A DNA stretch of 64,000 nt from Chryseobacterium indoltheticum (GTDB lineage: Bacteria; Bacteroidota; Bacteroidia; Flavobacteriales; Weeksellaceae), in assembly GCF_003815915.1 (NCBI RefSeq), contig NZ_CP033929.1:1736001-1800000 (forward strand). The letters are read 5' to 3'. Positions 17,479 to 26,330 of this stretch are shown one piece after another. Every line of letters begins with the position of its first letter. The stretch's first letter is position 1. The notes under the pieces are model-generated. The model saw only the letters and a program-made list of their open reading frames with translations. It searched no databases and was not told the DNA's origin. The position numbers and the translations under genes were made by a program.

Positions 17479-19875
17479 ATGAACTTTAAATTGTTAGCAA
17501 TTCGTCCCTTAAAAGATTGCGATTCTTCGTTTCTTAAAAATTTAAAAGAAAACTGTTTTTATAGGTTTTACAATGAATACGATTACAAACATATTATAAC
17601 AGATAATACTGAAATTTCTTTAATTGATCTACAAAACAAAACTCTGCAAAGTAATGTCAATGATTTAAGTCAAAAAAAAATAGATTTTCATGAAGTAACA
17701 AAGATAAAATACATTCAAGAAGTTCCTGATTCATTTTATGAAGAAAATATAAACGTTTCAGCAATCGTTGGGAAAAATGGAAGCGGAAAGAGTAGTATTC
17801 TAGAATTTTTATATGCATTCATATTCAATATTAGCAAAAAGTATAAAATATTAAAGTTTGGAGAATCAACTGTAAATTACAATAAGATTAATTTGGAAAT
17901 TTATTATTTCTATAATAATAGCTATTATAAAATTTCGCATAAAAGTTTAAAATCCACAATCAAGATTGAGGTCTTTAAAGCTTCTGCTGATTCTAAGTTT
18001 TTAAAAGCTACAAACATTGATGAAATTTTATTCAAGTTTTATTCTTTAGTAATTAATTATAGTATTTACAGTTTAAATAGTAAAGTTTCAGGAAAGTGGG
18101 TTAAAACATTATTTCATAAAAATGATGGATATCAGTCACCGATTGTAATCAATCCGTTTAGAACTGACGGTAATGTTGATGTTAATAATGAATATGATTT
18201 AGCACAAGCAAGACTAATACTCAATCATTTCGTCATAAAAAATGATACCTTAATCGAAGGCATTCAACTTAAAGAAGTTAACTACTATTTAAATATTAAA
18301 AAATTACAATATATCGCAGACGATGAAAATGACGGTAAAAGCGATAAATTAATTATTGACGATATAATTAATTTCCTTAATCTTAATAATTTTGGATTAT
18401 CAAATAATTTGTCAAGTTTAGTTGATATTATTTTTGCTAATAAGAAGGCTGTTCATTCAATTAAATCACTGAAGCAGTTCCTGAGAACTGAAAATATAGA
18501 AAAGGACTTTTTAGTGAAAAACTTGTCAAATGATTTCAAAGAAAAAATTAGCTACTTATGTCTCTTGTATATTTTTAAAAAGTTAAAAAGAATTTCATAC
18601 AATTATGGAGAATATGAAAAATACCATTTCTTATTTGGGTCCACAGTAACTGAAGAAATTCTTAAAAAAGATATTAGTCCATTTAAATTAAATTTTAGAA
18701 AATATATAAAACATAATAACCATGAGCAGTATATTAACTTTGGAAAATATGTAGATAAACTCTTAGAGTTTTTTAAATCCTATATCAAGACACATGCTGT
18801 TTTAAACATTTTGAATGAGGATGTATATGGCAGGATTAAGGAAATTCTTTTTTCATCTCAATTTGATGATGACTCTGATGTTAATAATGTGATTGATTTC
18901 ATATTTGATACATTAACAACATTAATAAATGATAATAGAGTTGATCTATTTTCGCAATATATAGTGCAGCTTAATAGAGATAAAAGCCATATTGCCTTCA
19001 AATACAAACAAGCAATAAACTATTTTCTAAAAAATATCTTTGGTTTGATAACAGTAAAACCTGTTGTTGATGAAAATGGTCAGAATATTCCTGATCTATA
19101 TAAAATAGTTATTGAAAAAAAGTTTTCTGGAAATGATATATATAATATTCCAATATCATTTTTTGAACCTGAAATATTAATGTATAAACAAGGTGAACCA
19201 TATACATTTAATAGGCTTAGTTCAGGTGAACAGCAGATGATTCATTCAATGTTGAATATTACTTACCATCTATATAATATTAAATCGGTTCAACAAAAAG
19301 GTCAAAAGAAAAAGTACAATCACATTAATATCATATTTGATGAAGTAGAATTATATTTTCATCCTGAATTTCAAAAGAATTTCATAAGTAATCTACTTCA
19401 AAATTTAAAGAGTGAAGAATTTAAGAATTTTTCATTTAATGTCATCTTTTCTACACATTCACCGTTCATTCTTTCTGACATTCCGACTCAGAATATTTTA
19501 AGATTGAATGAAGGAATTCCGTTGATCGATTCTGATAAAATTAATTCGTTCGGTTCAAATATTCATGATTTATTAGCAGATGAGTTTTTTTTGGGCGGTA
19601 ATACTGTTGGGAAATTTGCTAGTGATAAGATTGACAAGATTATAAATTTTTTGTATTGTCAATATAAAATCAAAGAAATTAATAATGATATAGATAAATC
19701 ATATTTCTCATCCGAGACTAACGATAGTTTAGCTAATTTGAAAAAAGAATTAGAAAAAGAATTAGAAAATTTTCCCAAATATGAAAGCGAAGAAATATCT
19801 AAAATCATTGTTATGATTGGCGAACCTTTAATAAGTGATAAATTGACCGAATTGTTTAATGAAGTTTTCAAATAG
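17479..19875 (+). CDS. large AAA ATPase, Septu-like PtuA
   Basis: This 798-residue protein is an ABC/SMC-type AAA ATPase. The Walker A motif GKNGSGKS is at residues 98-105, the signature-like LSSGEQQMIHSML near residue 577, Walker B INIIFDEVELYFHP near residue 621 and the switch histidine in FSTHSPFIL near residue 658. The middle (residues about 190-560) is a long helical insertion. Paired with an HNH protein 5 bases downstream, it matches the ATPase-nuclease plan of Septu (PtuA/PtuB), where the ATPase controls a DNA-cutting HNH partner during phage infection. It is longer than the PtuA proteins I know, so it may be a separate ATPase-HNH subtype. Confidence 0.7.
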   Translation: MNFKLLAIRPLKDCDSSFLKNLKENCFYRFYNEYDYKHIITDNTEISLIDLQNKTLQSNVNDLSQKKIDFHEVTKIKYIQEVPDSFYEENINVSAIVGKNGSGKSSILEFLYAFIFNISKKYKILKFGESTVNYNKINLEIYYFYNNSYYKISHKSLKSTIKIEVFKASADSKFLKATNIDEILFKFYSLVINYSIYSLNSKVSGKWVKTLFHKNDGYQSPIVINPFRTDGNVDVNNEYDLAQARLILNHFVIKNDTLIEGIQLKEVNYYLNIKKLQYIADDENDGKSDKLIIDDIINFLNLNNFGLSNNLSSLVDIIFANKKAVHSIKSLKQFLRTENIEKDFLVKNLSNDFKEKISYLCLLYIFKKLKRISYNYGEYEKYHFLFGSTVTEEILKKDISPFKLNFRKYIKHNNHEQYINFGKYVDKLLEFFKSYIKTHAVLNILNEDVYGRIKEILFSSQFDDDSDVNNVIDFIFDTLTTLINDNRVDLFSQYIVQLNRDKSHIAFKYKQAINYFLKNIFGLITVKPVVDENGQNIPDLYKIVIEKKFSGNDIYNIPISFFEPEILMYKQGEPYTFNRLSSGEQQMIHSMLNITYHLYNIKSVQQKGQKKKYNHINIIFDEVELYFHPEFQKNFISNLLQNLKSEEFKNFSFNVIFSTHSPFILSDIPTQNILRLNEGIPLIDSDKINSFGSNIHDLLADEFFLGGNTVGKFASDKIDKIINFLYCQYKIKEINNDIDKSYFSSETNDSLANLKKELEKELENFPKYESEEISKIIVMIGEPLISDKLTELFNEVFK

Positions 19876-19880
19876 TCTGT

Positions 19881-20879
19881 ATGCTCTATATAAATGAATA
19901 TTCCAAGGCCTTAGATTTTTACAAAAAAATTGTTCCATGTTGGCTTAAAATAAAGATTCATGGAGTGTCACGAATTAAAGAAGGTGATCAGACCAAATGT
20001 ACATATTGTGATACAACGGAATGTGAAAATCTAAAAACTAAAAATCATAATTACTCTTTTGATGAATCAGTTAAAGATTTATTAAAGGTGGATATCATCG
20101 ACAAGCTATTGCTTAGTGAACCAAGAGATTTAGTGATTTTAACACAGCAGATAGATGCTGTTGTTTTGGAAGAGAAAGAAACTGTTGCCCTGGAAGATCT
20201 TTTTAAAAAATCGGGATATAAAACATTTTTTCAGACGAATAATGGAAGAGAATTTTTGAATCATTTAAACAGATCAACGTGTTCATACTGTAATAGAAAC
20301 TACACCATAAACATCACTTCAAAAAATGCATCAGCCCAATTGGATCATTGGTTTCCTAAAGACAAGTTTCCTTTTTTAGCTTTATCATTTTTTAATCTTA
20401 TTCCATCTTGCTCATCTTGTAATCATATGAAGGGTAATTCTGATAAAGATAAAGGTTGGTGGAGCACTACAGCACTCGATGAATTAATACATCCATATTT
20501 TGAAGAAGCAGATCATAAATTTAAATTTGATTTCAATTTTGAGAAAAGCACGAATAATCTTTTTGTTCTCTTTAGAGATGTAGAAGGAGACAAAACTATG
20601 AAAACTCTAAAATTTAATCTTACAAAAGAAATATATCAAGCTCATTCGGAATTAGAACTTAGAGACCTTTATGATTTGAGAAAAAAATATTCAAAAAATT
20701 ATTTAAAGTATTTATTGAAAATACTCCACAAACATGAACCCTCCGAAGCTGAAAAATATAGAATGCTTTTCAACGTGGAAAAAAATGAGAAAGATTATCA
20801 TAAACGACCATTTAGCAAATTTAAAAATGATATTATTGAACAATTACTAAAAATAGATAATAAGAAATCAAACTTATAA
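19881..20879 (+). CDS. HNH endonuclease, Septu-like PtuB
   Basis: The 332-residue protein carries an HNH nuclease domain at about residues 130-190: CSYCNRNYTIN, then LDHWFPKDKFPFLALSFFNL, then CSSCNHMKGN, giving a zinc-binding Cys set around the catalytic DH. An extra Cys motif (CTYCDTTEC) lies near residue 42. It starts 5 bases after the ATPase gene and is surely co-transcribed. By analogy with PtuB it would be the DNA-degrading effector held in check by the ATPase. The C-terminal 130 residues are helical and unrecognised. Confidence 0.72.
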   Translation: MLYINEYSKALDFYKKIVPCWLKIKIHGVSRIKEGDQTKCTYCDTTECENLKTKNHNYSFDESVKDLLKVDIIDKLLLSEPRDLVILTQQIDAVVLEEKETVALEDLFKKSGYKTFFQTNNGREFLNHLNRSTCSYCNRNYTINITSKNASAQLDHWFPKDKFPFLALSFFNLIPSCSSCNHMKGNSDKDKGWWSTTALDELIHPYFEEADHKFKFDFNFEKSTNNLFVLFRDVEGDKTMKTLKFNLTKEIYQAHSELELRDLYDLRKKYSKNYLKYLLKILHKHEPSEAEKYRMLFNVEKNEKDYHKRPFSKFKNDIIEQLLKIDNKKSNL

Positions 20880-21031
20880 AAGATAATACGTCAAGTTTTG
20901 TCGCATTATGAATATACCTTTGATATTTAATTCTGGCTAAGTATATCATTATATAATATTTTGATGAATTTTAGATTTGGCCAATTGTTTTTTAATAGGT
21001 AATTTTGTAAACAAATTTAGGGAGTATAATT

Positions 21032-22114
21032 ATGAAAGTAGTGTCTTTTTTTGCAGGTGCAGGAGGTTTGGATTTGGGTTTCGAGCAGGCGGGTTTTGAT
21101 GTTGTTTGGGCAAATGAATATGATAAGGATATTTGGGCAACATACGAGAAGAACCATACTCATACAATTTTAGATAAGCGAAGTATTGTCAATATCCCTT
21201 CAGATGAAGTTCCTGATTGCGATGGCATTATTGGAGGACCGCCTTGCCAAAGTTGGTCAGAGGCAGGTTCTAAGAAGGGTATTGCTGATAAGAGGGGACA
21301 GCTTTTTTATGAATTTATGCGAATTTTAGCAGATAAAAAGCCGAAATTTTTTTTAGCGGAAAATGTGTCGGGAATGTTATTACCAGCTCATAAAGAAGCT
21401 CTGGAAAACATTAAACAAATGTTTACAGAAATAGGATATGAATTATCTTTTGAACTTTTGAATGTATCAGATTATGGTGTGCCGCAAGATCGTAAGAGAG
21501 TTTTCTTTATAGGGTACCGTAAAGATTTAAAACGAAAATTTGTTTTTCCTAAAGGGACAACCAACGAAAATAAAGTGACTTTAGAAATGGCGATCGGTGA
21601 TTTGAAAAACTCTGCATTGCCCGCTAAAGAAGGGAATTTTACCAATGGAATAAAATGTAAAGTCCTTAACCATGAATACATGATAGGTGGTTTTTCTTCT
21701 ATTTATATGTCTAGGAATAGGGTGAGATCGTGGGATGAAGTTTCATTCACGATTCAGGCTGGTGGAAGGCATGCACCATTGCATCCGCAAGCACCAAAAA
21801 TGACTCTTGTTGCACAAGATGTACGTGAATTTAAAAAAGGTAAAGAGAAATTATACCGTAGGCTCAGTGTTCGTGAATGTGCACGCATCCAAACATTCCC
21901 GGATAATTTCAGTTTTGAGTATAAAAGTGTAGTTGCCGGGTATAAAATGATTGGGAATGCGGTACCTGTGGAAATGGGTAAAATATTGGCAGAAAAAATT
22001 TATTCAGACTTGAGTAGTCTAAAAACGAAGGAAGGCTTAAATAAGTTATCAAAAGTTAATGGCAATAATGTCATAGAAAAATTACAGGAAATAGTTAATA
22101 AAGTAACCGCATAA
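21032..22114 (+). CDS. DNA (cytosine-5-)-methyltransferase, M.HaeIII-like
   Basis: The 360-residue protein has all C5-methyltransferase motifs in order: FAGAGGLDLGF (motif I, residues 7-17), GGPPCQSWSE with catalytic Cys72 (IV), AENVSGM (VI), QDRKRVFFIG (VIII) and YKMIGNAVPV (X). Its similarity to M.HaeIII runs along the whole chain, including NHEYMIGGFSSIYMSRNRVR in the target-recognition region, so it probably methylates GGCC. It uses S-adenosylmethionine. The start at 2 to 8 bases after an AGGGAG sequence (21019-21024) has an unusually clear Shine-Dalgarno for this phylum. The next gene overlaps it by one base as ATAATGG and is the cognate nuclease. Confidence 0.93.
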   Translation: MKVVSFFAGAGGLDLGFEQAGFDVVWANEYDKDIWATYEKNHTHTILDKRSIVNIPSDEVPDCDGIIGGPPCQSWSEAGSKKGIADKRGQLFYEFMRILADKKPKFFLAENVSGMLLPAHKEALENIKQMFTEIGYELSFELLNVSDYGVPQDRKRVFFIGYRKDLKRKFVFPKGTTNENKVTLEMAIGDLKNSALPAKEGNFTNGIKCKVLNHEYMIGGFSSIYMSRNRVRSWDEVSFTIQAGGRHAPLHPQAPKMTLVAQDVREFKKGKEKLYRRLSVRECARIQTFPDNFSFEYKSVVAGYKMIGNAVPVEMGKILAEKIYSDLSSLKTKEGLNKLSKVNGNNVIEKLQEIVNKVTA

Positions 22115-23085
22115 TGGCAAAAATCGCAACTCAGACTATCAATGGAAAAGCATTTGAATATGCATTATTACTGGAATTTTACGAAAAATTAAAATTAGTA
22201 ACTAAAGTTTCAATAGTTGACAATGCTTCCTATAAAACAGCTTTAAGCTGTTTTGAAAGTTTTGGTGAAAAAGAAAGAAGCCAATATCGTTTAAACGCTA
22301 GTTTCTCAGTCAATTTTTTATTAGATCTAGAACCCAGACTTTCAAACGGTATCAATGAAGAAGATATTTTGGAACTTGAAATTGTAGCTGATAAAGCAGG
22401 ACAGTCAGGGGATGTTCGTGATGTCTTAGCAATAAGATCATTACAAAAATGGGAAATTGGAATTTCTGCTAAAAATAACCATCGTGCGGTTAAACATTCG
22501 AGACTATCAAATGATATTGATTTTGGCGAAAAGTGGTTGGGAACTCCTTGTTCAGAAAATTATTTTACAGTGATTAAGCCCATTTTTAATGGGCTAGCAC
22601 AATTAAGGAAAGAAAGTAAGGCTACTAAAACTTGGGCAAGTCTTGGAGATTATCATTCAACAGTCTACTTACCTATATTAAACGCATTCAGAGATGAATT
22701 GATTGCATTAGACCGGGACAATCCAGGAGTAGTCGCACAGAAGTTAGTCCAGTATTTAATCGGAAATCAGGATTTTTATAAAGTTATTAAAGGAAAAGGA
22801 AAAGTTGAAATTCAAGCGTATAATCTGCAAGGAACTTTAAATTTACCATTTGGTAACGTTAAGCCAAAAGCAAAGGTTCCCAAATTAAAACTTCCGACCA
22901 GGCTTATTGAAGTTGTGTATCAAAATAATTCTACAACAACATTGTTGGTGACGTTGAATGAAGGTTGGCAGATTTCATTTCGAATACATAATGCCAGCTC
23001 TAGGATAGAACCATCTCTAAAATTTGATATTAATTTGGTTTCTTCTCCACATACTTTGTTTGTGAATACATTATTTTTGGGATAA
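22114..23085 (+). CDS. HaeIII family type II restriction endonuclease
   Basis: The 323-residue protein belongs to the HaeIII restriction endonuclease family. The most family-like part is residues 98-145: GDVRDVLAIR, WEIGISAKNNHRAVKHSRLS and IDFGEKWLGTPCSENY, with further agreement at DYHSTVYLPILNAFRDEL. It should cut unmethylated GGCC. Its ATG overlaps the methylase stop codon (TAATG), so the two are translationally coupled, which lets the methylase appear first. No controller (C-protein) gene is seen. The specificity is inferred from the methylase and family, not from this protein alone. Confidence 0.88.
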   Translation: MAKIATQTINGKAFEYALLLEFYEKLKLVTKVSIVDNASYKTALSCFESFGEKERSQYRLNASFSVNFLLDLEPRLSNGINEEDILELEIVADKAGQSGDVRDVLAIRSLQKWEIGISAKNNHRAVKHSRLSNDIDFGEKWLGTPCSENYFTVIKPIFNGLAQLRKESKATKTWASLGDYHSTVYLPILNAFRDELIALDRDNPGVVAQKLVQYLIGNQDFYKVIKGKGKVEIQAYNLQGTLNLPFGNVKPKAKVPKLKLPTRLIEVVYQNNSTTTLLVTLNEGWQISFRIHNASSRIEPSLKFDINLVSSPHTLFVNTLFLG

Positions 23086-23158
23086 TGGCTAAATATATTT
23101 TTTAATATCTACAAAAAATATTTATTACAGTTTACTGTGAACTTCACATTAACTGTTT

Positions 23159-24649
23159 TTAAATAATTTTTCTCAAAGAATTAATGAAATTTTCAACTTC
23201 TACTGGATGATCTTTTTTCCATCTATTTAGTAACTTTGAATAGCCAGTACCAAAGTTTTTTTTATTAATTGGGTCGCTAAACCAATTTTTATGAGTACCT
23301 TTTCCTTCATTAGTATAGTCTTTAAAAGAAGTAATTTTTGTGAAGTTTTTGTCATCATCCCAAAATTCATCGGTATCCGATAGATTTTTTACGAACTCAT
23401 AAAAAATTGTTTCAGGTCTGTCTTCAAAAGGTAAAAATACTGCCTTATTAGGAGCTTTTTTTTGAGTAAACTTTCTTTTTACATCACCATCTAAAATAAA
23501 ACGAACATTCTTAAAGATTGTATGTTTGGACTCAGCCATACCGACAATAGTCATATCTGGAAATGGACCTTTTTCAACTTTAATCATTTTTTTTAAATCA
23601 GATCCATTAATGAGATTTTTAATCCAATATTCGGCTACATCATCTTCACATACAAAATTTATTTTATCGATTGTTTCCTCTTCAGCAACTTCACTTTTGA
23701 TTTTTCTCCTAATGTACTGAGCTGAAGGATTAATCAAATTTACAACCTTATTATTTTGTATGTTAAAATAGTTAATTTTTGTGTCTGAACCTAATTTGCT
23801 CTCCAAATAGTCTAAAATTTCTAACGAGTGTGTTGTAAAAACAATTTGAATATCTAATTTCTTAGCATATCTAAATAAAATGTCAACTAATTTGAATTGT
23901 GCGGCTGCATAAAGTGTGGCGTCTAATTCATCAATTAACAAAATCCCTCCTCTAAATTTTGCACCTAATTTTTTCTTGAGCATATCAAAAGAGATTAATG
24001 CAGAAATTATTTGCGAGATATTATCTTGTCCCGCTGAATTTCCTAAATGGCTAAATTCCGAAGTTTGTAAAGCTAATATCTTTTTATTGTATGATTTTAT
24101 GGGTTCGGGTTTTATATGTTCTCCAACAACAGCGAAAATTTCTTTTATTAAACTAGAATAAAGTTTTGAGTAATCTTCTAAATTTTTTAGATGTAATGTT
24201 GAGATTGAATTTTCTGTTGCTAATGGAATTAATCTTTTTAATCCTAGATAGATGACAGGATGGTCTAATGCTTTTCCTCTTCCATCAAAATCTGTTCTAT
24301 ATCTTTCAGCTGAAATTTCAGTTTTTTTTAGATGTCTTGTCTTAATTCTCTTTTGTTCTTCAAGTAAAGATTCTGATGGATTTTCGTAATGAAAAGTAAT
24401 GTCATACTCCTTATTATAATCATTCATAGGGCAAAATCTGAAAACATTTCTAAAGCTCTCTTTGTAATAACTATCTAATACTGTCTTATCTTTACCTTTA
24501 TAATCGCAGAGCTGTGCAATCCATCCTAGAATGGATGATTTGCCTGACCCATTAAGACCAGTTATAATAGTCATATATTGACCAAATTCTAAATTCTGTT
24601 TTTCTATATGTCTGAAATTTTCGATATAAAGATTTTTGAGTTTTATCAT
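23159..24649 (-). CDS. OLD-like AAA ATPase with a TOPRIM-like C-terminal half
   Basis: With the ATG at 24649 this is a 496-residue protein. The N-terminal ATPase has Walker A GLNGSGKS at residues 31-38 after IENFRHIEKQNLEF, Walker B ILLIDELDATLYAA near residue 235 and FTTHSLEIL near residue 275. The C-terminal half has a conserved glutamate in NFVCEDDVAEYWI (about residue 330) and an acidic pair in FILDGDVKRK (about residue 384), as expected of the TOPRIM nuclease of OLD family proteins. The frame extends 14 residues further upstream to 24691, but the ATG at 24649 gives the family start. It is convergent with the restriction genes and stands alone, like single-gene OLD systems. Confidence 0.65.
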   Translation of the reverse strand: MIKLKNLYIENFRHIEKQNLEFGQYMTIITGLNGSGKSSILGWIAQLCDYKGKDKTVLDSYYKESFRNVFRFCPMNDYNKEYDITFHYENPSESLLEEQKRIKTRHLKKTEISAERYRTDFDGRGKALDHPVIYLGLKRLIPLATENSISTLHLKNLEDYSKLYSSLIKEIFAVVGEHIKPEPIKSYNKKILALQTSEFSHLGNSAGQDNISQIISALISFDMLKKKLGAKFRGGILLIDELDATLYAAAQFKLVDILFRYAKKLDIQIVFTTHSLEILDYLESKLGSDTKINYFNIQNNKVVNLINPSAQYIRRKIKSEVAEEETIDKINFVCEDDVAEYWIKNLINGSDLKKMIKVEKGPFPDMTIVGMAESKHTIFKNVRFILDGDVKRKFTQKKAPNKAVFLPFEDRPETIFYEFVKNLSDTDEFWDDDKNFTKITSFKDYTNEGKGTHKNWFSDPINKKNFGTGYSKLLNRWKKDHPVEVENFINSLRKII

Positions 24650-25062
24650 TTGAATTATTTGTATAAAAGAAAGGGAAACACGAATGTACAAAATTTTGAT
24701 ATTTACTACACATTTTAATGAAAATTATAGTAAAAGATACCATGATGGAGTACAAGGAGGATATTTAAATACGCCATCTAATTTAAAAACAGATATTTCA
24801 TTTTTTAAATAATAGCTTTAGTACTTTAATTTTATAGCACTTCTTCAAAACATTCTAAAATCATCCAGATATGTACTTTTATAATTTAATAAATATTCTT
24901 AAAAGATCCTCAGTCACTTTTCAACTTTGGAATTCAAGGTCATCCAAAAAATCTTTATTTTTTTGGCCATAAAAGCATCAACGTATTAATTATTTGTTCT
25001 AAAAAAGTATTGATATAACAGAGTCATTAAGTTTTACAAAGAACATAATGAAGCTATTATTT
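24650..25062. other. intergenic region, no gene seen
   Basis: About 410 AT-rich bases between the OLD-like gene and the last gene of the DUF6119 operon. I see no open frame of natural composition on either strand, no strong hairpin and no tRNA. It must contain the promoter of the OLD-like gene and the end of the transcript of the upstream operon. Confidence 0.5.
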
Positions 25063-25581
25063 TTATAGCAATCTTTTTGTCAAAGTAACATTTAATTTAT
25101 CCACATTCACATCCTCTCTAATCAAACTGATAACATTTCTTAAGTTTTTCTCAAGTTCTTCATGTGCTTTAGTTGTGAGATCTTCATCTTTATCAAATGC
25201 AGAATTAATAAATTGTGTGGACTCTTGACCAAATTGTATGAGTTCTTTGTAAATATTACTTGGAATTATGGGTAGGGCTTTAAATATTGACTTGTAATAA
25301 TCAGCAATTAAATCATCATAGAAATCAGATTCTTTATTTAAAAATTTCCCCCATTTTTTGTTTGAACCTTCATGATCCAACATTTCATCCATGATATCAA
25401 AAAAGGATTCAAAAATATAATTAACGTGGAAAAGTAATTCTTTATATGTCAGAACTTTTTCCTGAAAAAGAAAATCTTGGTTTGATTTATTACGATCTCT
25501 TTTGTAACTGAGAGTTGCAATAAAAAATGCTCCCAGGGAAATTACTACAGTGGTTATCGAAATTATATCTGAAGATGTCAT
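25063..25581 (-). CDS. single-pass membrane protein, last gene of the DUF6119 operon
   Basis: The 172-residue protein has one N-terminal transmembrane helix (IISITTVVISLGAFFIATL, residues about 5-24) followed by a basic stretch and a helical, acidic soluble part with no motif I recognise. Similar one-helix proteins with a cytosolic helical tail are common as orphan genes in accessory islands. It lies 34 bases downstream of the previous gene and on the same strand as four others, so it probably forms the distal end of one operon. A membrane effector role in a defence module is possible but is only inferred. Confidence 0.45.
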   Translation of the reverse strand: MTSSDIISITTVVISLGAFFIATLSYKRDRNKSNQDFLFQEKVLTYKELLFHVNYIFESFFDIMDEMLDHEGSNKKWGKFLNKESDFYDDLIADYYKSIFKALPIIPSNIYKELIQFGQESTQFINSAFDKDEDLTTKAHEELEKNLRNVISLIREDVNVDKLNVTLTKRLL

Positions 25582-25615
25582 GATTAAAAGAATTTAATAA
25601 AAACATTATATTTGA

Positions 25616-26212
25616 TTAGTTTGCAATAATTGTGAACGATGTAACAACTTCAAAATCTGAAATTTTATAATCATCACTAAAAAATAAACCATTAATATAT
25701 CTTTTAATTGGGTGAAATAAATCTTTTGGGTAAGTTCCAGCTTGTAGTGTTTGATAATCATTGGCAATACTGAATAAGCCTCTATATCTTCCTCTTCCGG
25801 AGTTTAAAAAACCAATATTATATAAATATTTAGTTATTTTATGTTTTGTAATTCCTGCTACTGGTTCATTAGTAATGATATAGTAATCCTTCACATAAAA
25901 TGTTCTTATATTACTAATTAGATTACATGAATTGTCTTTGAAAGTTGTGAGGGTAGGTTTTTTATAGTAGCTAACATCTTGCAGAATGCATTCAGATTTT
26001 ATAACATTTTCAAGATTTACAAAATAATCTCCATCTACTAAAAGGTATTTTTTATCTCGATAAATACCTAAAATCATTTCATTAATCTCTCTTTCAGAAT
26101 AATCATTTATGTTCTGAGATTTCCCATAAGATTTATATGATAAACCACTATTATCTGGGTATTTGTAAACTTTTTCAATTTTTGATTTTTCAATTTTCTT
26201 AATTTTTTCCAT
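25616..26212 (-). CDS. hypothetical protein, fourth gene of the DUF6119 operon
   Basis: This 198-residue cytosolic protein is unrecognised. It opens with a Lys-rich helix (MEKIKKIEKSKIEKVYKYP) and continues as mixed alpha/beta with a Tyr-rich middle (ILGIYRDKKYLLVDGDYFVNLENVI) and a Gly/Arg loop (FLNSGRGRYRGLF) near residue 137. There is no membrane segment. Two features of note are the NEPVAGITKHKITKYL helix and the HPIKRYINGLFF end. It is separated by 118 bases from the HEPN-like gene upstream and 34 bases from the membrane gene downstream. Confidence 0.45.
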   Translation of the reverse strand: MEKIKKIEKSKIEKVYKYPDNSGLSYKSYGKSQNINDYSEREINEMILGIYRDKKYLLVDGDYFVNLENVIKSECILQDVSYYKKPTLTTFKDNSCNLISNIRTFYVKDYYIITNEPVAGITKHKITKYLYNIGFLNSGRGRYRGLFSIANDYQTLQAGTYPKDLFHPIKRYINGLFFSDDYKISDFEVVTSFTIIAN

Positions 26213-26330
26213 AACAAACTATTAAATTTTAAGATCTGATATTTATATTTTTTCCTAGAATAACCTAAATTAGATATGAGTCCGAAAACAATTACGACGA
26301 TTCATTCTAATTACAGTTTTTTGATTATTG

